Shown in pieces: positions 59,946-64,000 of a stretch of 64,000 nucleotides of DNA; within the stretch, counting starts at the first letter, position 1; every line of letters begins with the position of its first letter. The DNA lies in contig LATX02000211.1 in the NCBI GenBank assembly GCA_001466705.2, positions 558,001 through 622,000 of the forward strand, written 5' to 3'. Origin of the DNA: Moniliophthora roreri (lineage: Eukaryota; Basidiomycota; Agaricomycetes; Agaricales; Marasmiaceae). Below the pieces are notes generated by a model that was not told the DNA's origin, ran no database searches, and saw only the letters and a program-made list of their open reading frames with translations. A program made the position numbers and the translations under genes.

Positions 59946-60716
59946 ACAGCATTTCCCTTTCTAGTAGCTGCACATCGGCAGAGGCCTAGATGCCAAAGTT
60001 TCCAAGGTCGGAACACACTGTTATTGTCCCTATCTCCTTTGACAATGCATGCTCGGTCTTATTTAGGATTTCTTGCACATTAGATATTCTTCATATGTCT
60101 CGTTGTATCTGTCTATAGGTAGTGAATGTCCTTTGGAAGTGATTTCTGTCTTTCTGAGCAGTCTTTGTACCTAGTTTGCTTATTGCATATTGTTTAGCTG
60201 CCAGTGAATTCTTTATTAAGAGATCGCCTGCTTTGACTCTGATCTGTATATTGACTTTGGAGGAGGATCGTTCTATGATTGTTCCTGTTCTAAGTTGTCT
60301 TTCTGTTTTGATGTCTCCTCTAAGTACCTCTGTACTGTTTGACTGCAGCTTGCACTTTGCAGATGTCATAGAAAAGTAAAGTAGAAGTTAAAATCCCATT
60401 GATAGCACTTTGAGAGCTTGGTTAACTAGCCAATGCATTCATTGGGCCATAGTTAGATTCCCTACAGGTTTCGGGAGTGATCTGCTTTGGATCTGATACA
60501 TAGATAGGTCAGAAAGTACAGCTTAGACACCTCTGTATAGCATATCATATAGCTCTTCATACTTTCTAAGGTACCACAGCTTCTCTAAGGCAATGACTAG
60601 CACACTGGGCTCACTCTAGTCCTTATTACCTGTTATCTTGTGTCATATTAAAGTGTTCCAATTCAGAAATAGTGTAAAATGAATAAAAGTGGGTCTTTTC
60701 TAGGTTCAACATATTA
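59946..60716. repeat. Transposon-like repeat T, copy C
   Basis: 771 bp matching the right 75 % of copy B, ending 'ttcaacatatta'. Direct neighbour of copy B, so three copies lie within 3.3 kb in the same orientation; part of this may be an assembly effect of the joins. Confidence 0.8.
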
Positions 60717-60721
60717 TCGCT

Positions 60722-61358
60722 TCCTCAACCAACTACTGTACCTGATTCTGATTCTTACCTTTAGTCACTTCTGACTCATATCACCACTGTCGCCCAGCCT
60801 ACTGTGTCACAGGCCACAGCACAACAGGCCCCTTCGGTGTCAAGTAGCTCAGCATCTGGCTCTGTGCAGCCAGATCTTGGGCTCACACACCCTAATGTGA
60901 AGTGGAAGTGTATTTTTCTTTATGGTAAAGAGGTATTCTTTCGGCGAGTCGATGTTGTCAATCCAATCATGCCAAAATTCACCAAGGACTTGGACAAGCT
61001 CGGACAGATGTGGGATGACAAGAACCCTGACTTTGATGAGAAGGAATGCTTACTTCACATTGGCAACCCAGAGCATGGTGTTCCGATGAAGTACTGGGGT
61101 GATGTTCTGAAGCTGGAAAGTCTGGATCCATGGGACAACCACTGGGAAGTCTGGAAGTGCAAACTTTATCTGTGGTTGGTGCATATTCATGTTCAACTAT
61201 CTTTATTTACAGACTCTGATTTCTCCATTATAGCTCATCAGAGAATACTACAACAAGGTTGGAAAGAGTGTGTTCTTGAAGGAATTCACAGTAGACGGTT
61301 GCAAGCTATGCCAAACTGCTATCTATTAAGACTTGCTGAGGCAACAGCCGAGATATAG
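60722..61358 (+). pseudogene. Remnant of an Agaricomycete repeat-associated gene
   Basis: A coding-like stretch from about 60722 reads PQPTTVPDSDSYL, then after a likely intron ... LGLTHPNVKWKCIFLYGKEVFF and YWGDVLKLESLDPWDNHW. These blocks recur in a large mushroom family of unknown function that tends to sit in repeat-rich DNA. An in-frame ATG start is missing (the open frame begins with GTG), later pieces (REYYNKVGKSVFLKEFTVDG) need another intron and meet stops. I judge it broken or partial. Confidence 0.5.
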
Positions 61359-61718
61359 AGGCTCATGTTAGATACACACTAATTCTTGGACCATACATAT
61401 CATAAACATTTCTTGGTTGTATACTATAGCAGAGTAATCAGATGTGAATAAAAAGTATTGTTCTGCCTACTATTCACATTGTCAAGTTAGATCAATAATT
61501 TCATGGCTACTTGAATACAGCTTGCTGAACTCAATATCTGAGTTGTTGTCTCCTGATTGACTCGAGTGAGAATCTCTAAATCCAATTTCCATATTGTTGT
61601 CATCTGATACTTGACCTTCAGCAGGATGTGATTGGTCACTAGTCCCAGTCTTCTCAGTGGCTATCCAAGAATCTGAAGCAGTGCAGAGTAAGCTGCAACC
61701 AGTAGTGACTAAACCACA

Positions 61719-62036
61719 TCAGGGCTCGGGCGTAGTTGCTGCTGCCAGAACAGAAACAGGCACAGACACTTGAATTGTTTGCAGGGATTGGTATTTGACA
61801 GCTTCCTCGCCAGTGAGCTTGGCCCATGCCCAAGTAAAGTTTACAAAATCCGCTACTGAAAATGATAGGTGGACCCGACCTTTGCTTCTCATGTCAAGCA
61901 TATGGGGAACAGACCTGACAATTGAGGTATGAAGAGTTGGGATGTAGTTTGTGTTTTCATTAGTTATAAAGTTCAGCTGCAAGCAGGGGCACAAGAATGT
62001 TTGGGTGTCGGGCTGGAATACAACATATTTCTTCAA
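61719..62036 (-). CDS. Unrecognised short ORF
   Basis: A 105-codon open frame starts MKKYVVFQPDTQTFLCP and ends ATTPEP. No family was recognised. It follows a region with repeated TGACATCA-like words on its 5' side (62270-62440). It may be an exon of a larger gene, or chance. Confidence 0.3.
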   Translation of the reverse strand: MKKYVVFQPDTQTFLCPCLQLNFITNENTNYIPTLHTSIVRSVPHMLDMRSKGRVHLSFSVADFVNFTWAWAKLTGEEAVKYQSLQTIQVSVPVSVLAAATTPEP

Positions 62037-62099
62037 GAGATGGCATGAGAATCAGTGGTTCAGGGATCAAAAAAGAAAGCTAAATACCTACCAAATGCA

Positions 62100-62660
62100 A
62101 TATTGACTGTTACAGAACAGACAATCTTTTCTTTCTTTCCATCTCTTGCTTTGACACTTTAGCGCCTCCAAGCGCTAGTTTTCTCTTTTCTACCTATGCT
62201 TCTCATTGACATCTGGACACATCCACATTCCCAGTTCCCTTTTCCGACCTTATGCCTATTTCCATATTTAAGATGTCATCACTATGTCAGTCATGACATC
62301 AGTATGATATCATTATTCTATTAGTTTCTTTCTCTTTCTATTTATGATGCGATGTCATTTCTGACGTCGCTTATTGTATCATTATATTTATTTTTACTTC
62401 CTCGACATCACTTCTGATGTCATGTTCCTATTTATCAAGTCGTTAAAGGCACACTCTGTTTGCTAAACAAACAATGTCGCACTAGCAGTTTGTATGCAAC
62501 TAGTAGACTACAATCATTGTATAAGTAGATAGTTTGCAGGTCTAAGCTACTTCAGCTTGACCTGGTTAATCCTTTGGAACTCTTGCTCATAATGACCGAT
62601 CTCTCTCAACTTTAGTGAAAGCTAGAGAACTCGAACTCAAACTTGCCTCTTATTAACTTA
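62100..62660. promoter_or_regulatory. AT-rich region with repeated TGAYRTCA-like words
   Basis: 'gtcatgacatca' (62291), 'gatgtcatttctgacgtcgc' (62350), 'gacatcacttctgatgtcatg' (62404) and 'tgatatcatt' (62307) are repeated near-palindromes of the CRE/ATF type. The segment begins with 'tgttacagaacag' and might be an LTR-like promoter. It lies between the 3' end of the XPG-like gene and the 5' end of the short ORF at 61719-62036. Confidence 0.4.
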
Positions 62661-62666
62661 GCGCCG

Positions 62667-63968
62667 CTATGTCATAGTGGTTGTTGAGTTGTTGTCGTTG
62701 CTGCACAAGTAACGTAACATTGACAGAATCATTCCAACCCAAAGTTTCTCATGGAACTGCTTCAAAAGTCTAGTCCCATCCCATCCAACATGTTCACAAC
62801 AGTATCTAATAATGCCCTCAAGATCATGGATGCTTGCTCTCCAGTCCTGAATCTGAGGCGGCACCCGTCCTTCTGACCAAGATGTCAAGGGCAATATCAA
62901 AGTGCAGAGTGGTTCTGCTGGTGGGAACTCAGAAAGTGCTTTGATGTATGATGCGAGAGAGCCATATGTATGGCTCAGATCTGACCACAGAACCTCACAC
63001 ATCTTCTCCCTCAACACTGCCATATGAACCTGACAAGTGTTGCTCTGGTAATCAAAAACCAGTGAGTCTGCAATGCCAGTAAGTGCCAGCTCCATTCCAA
63101 TAGTCTGGCCAATTCCATGTACACCTCTGAGGTCAGTTCCAGCCAGAACTGAATAGAAGATGAGGCAGTTGTGGGAAAGTTTGAGTATCTGTTCAATTTG
63201 AGCTGCAGAGTATATTGTGACCTTCAGGCTAACAGCAGTGCTGTCTTTGCTGTTAATGGCATTAACCTATATTCAGAAATTAACAAGAAAAACATACAAA
63301 TCTGGGACAAGGATCCATTGGATGCCTAAAGGTATAACATTGCTGTCAGTTGTCATAACGGCATTGACTGCACCATGCTTCTCTAGAGCAGCAAGCTCTG
63401 CCTCTCCTTCAGCAGGGGCCTGTCATTGATTTAGCATGAGTAATCTGAATATGTCAAAAATCAAAAGACATACATTATGGAAGCCAAAGCCAAAGCTATT
63501 GACAAGAAGTCTTGACTGTTTAAAGAAGGGTGTCTCATCTTTCAGCACTTTGATTCCACGTTTCTCATCTGGTCGTTCTTTGCCATCATATACAAAATTA
63601 CAGCAATCCATCACTTGAGCTATTTGGCCACAAAACATGAATAGTTGAGTATGGTTGGCAGCACTTGGTGCATGTTTACATTTGTGGGAAGGGCATGAAG
63701 CACTCGTCTTGAATATGGTTAGAATTGGGCTGCAGATAAAAACATATGAACTCATTAGAACAGACTGAGTAGTAGGCATGCACCCAGCATCTACACCAAG
63801 GGAAAGTTTGTAAGTATGGAGTGCTGATACTTCTTCCTGATGTTCAGCCACAAATTCTTCTAATGTCAATATGCGAGCAACAGGTTTAAGAAGCTTATGA
63901 TAATATGCTTTAGAACATAATTTGGCATCAGGAAAAGGACTTACATCCCACAAGTCATTGATACCCAT
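62667..63968 (-). CDS. XPG/FEN1-like structure-specific nuclease
   Basis: Five exons (63968-63945, 63893-63784, 63729-63474, 63419-63309, 63266-62667) join in frame to 366 aa. XPG-N: MGINDLWDLLKPVARILTLE, then LSLGVDAGP and FVYDGKERPDEKRG, with the expected acidic residues. XPG-I: APAEGEAELAALEKHG keeps the Glu series, but the next block reads MTTDSNVIPLG where relatives have D-S-D, so one metal-binding Asp is Asn here. Then YSVLAGTDLRGVHGIGQ, the helix-2-turn-helix GGD-type motif, and a C-terminal part ending FHEKLWVGMILSMLR. Such proteins cut branched DNA; the Asp-to-Asn change may weaken activity. The protein is shorter than relatives I recall, so a C-terminal region may be lost. It lies in the transposon island. 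Confidence 0.85.
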
Positions 63969-64000
63969 AGTAGACAAGAAAGAGCAGGTACTCCTGTTTC

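Noticed and set aside
60091..60369. 92-codon minus-strand frame in repeat T, copy C
   Set aside because: It is part of the repeat; copy A lacks part of this region and I recognise no domain.

Overview
The window is nuclear DNA of a filamentous basidiomycete, very probably an Agaricomycete mushroom-type fungus. The evidence is genes split by many 45-75 bp GT-AG introns, near 50 % GC in the gene-rich part, and protein families typical of that group: F-box proteins with an N-terminal coiled coil, BTB proteins, a MYND-finger protein, DUF6533-type membrane proteins, GMC and BBE-type flavoproteins, a COMT-type O-methyltransferase and an XPG-like nuclease. The species cannot be named from the sequence. 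Seven isolated single 'n' characters look like scaffolding joins, and at least three of them sit between repeated contig ends.

Region by region. 1-8.1 kb: decayed, gene-poor DNA around one well-resolved 7-exon gene of a mushroom-specific family (3917-6196, minus). 8.1-13.1 kb: three assembly joins; a perfect 757-bp duplication around one n and a ~96 % 748-bp duplication around another. 13.1-21.1 kb: membrane protein genes (a DUF6533-type gene cut at a join, an intact 9-exon 7TM-like gene and a decayed paralogue), a small Pro/Ser-rich gene, and degenerate repeats. 21.5-52.7 kb: the gene-rich core, with BBE-type flavoprotein, two unknown genes on a divergent promoter, MYND protein, acetoacetyl-CoA synthetase, F-box, BTB, a second acetoacetyl-CoA synthetase, O-methyltransferase, GMC oxidoreductase, MFS transporter, 7TM receptor-like protein and 2OG-Fe(II) oxygenase. 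53.7-64 kb: a transposon island with a probable solo LTR, a broken Ty3/gypsy-like gag-protease, repeats in two to three copies, remnants of mushroom repeat-associated genes, and an apparently intact XPG-like nuclease.

Working together: the block 36-52.7 kb (acyl-CoA ligase, O-methyltransferase, secreted GMC oxidoreductase, MFS exporter/importer, 7TM sensor-like protein, 2OG oxygenase) has the composition of a tailoring/transport metabolic cluster without a visible backbone synthase. The two acetoacetyl-CoA synthetases would feed cytosolic acetoacetyl-CoA. This joint role is inference from gene content only. Exon structures were built by eye from reading frame, GT-AG signals and family resemblance; no search or transcript data were available.
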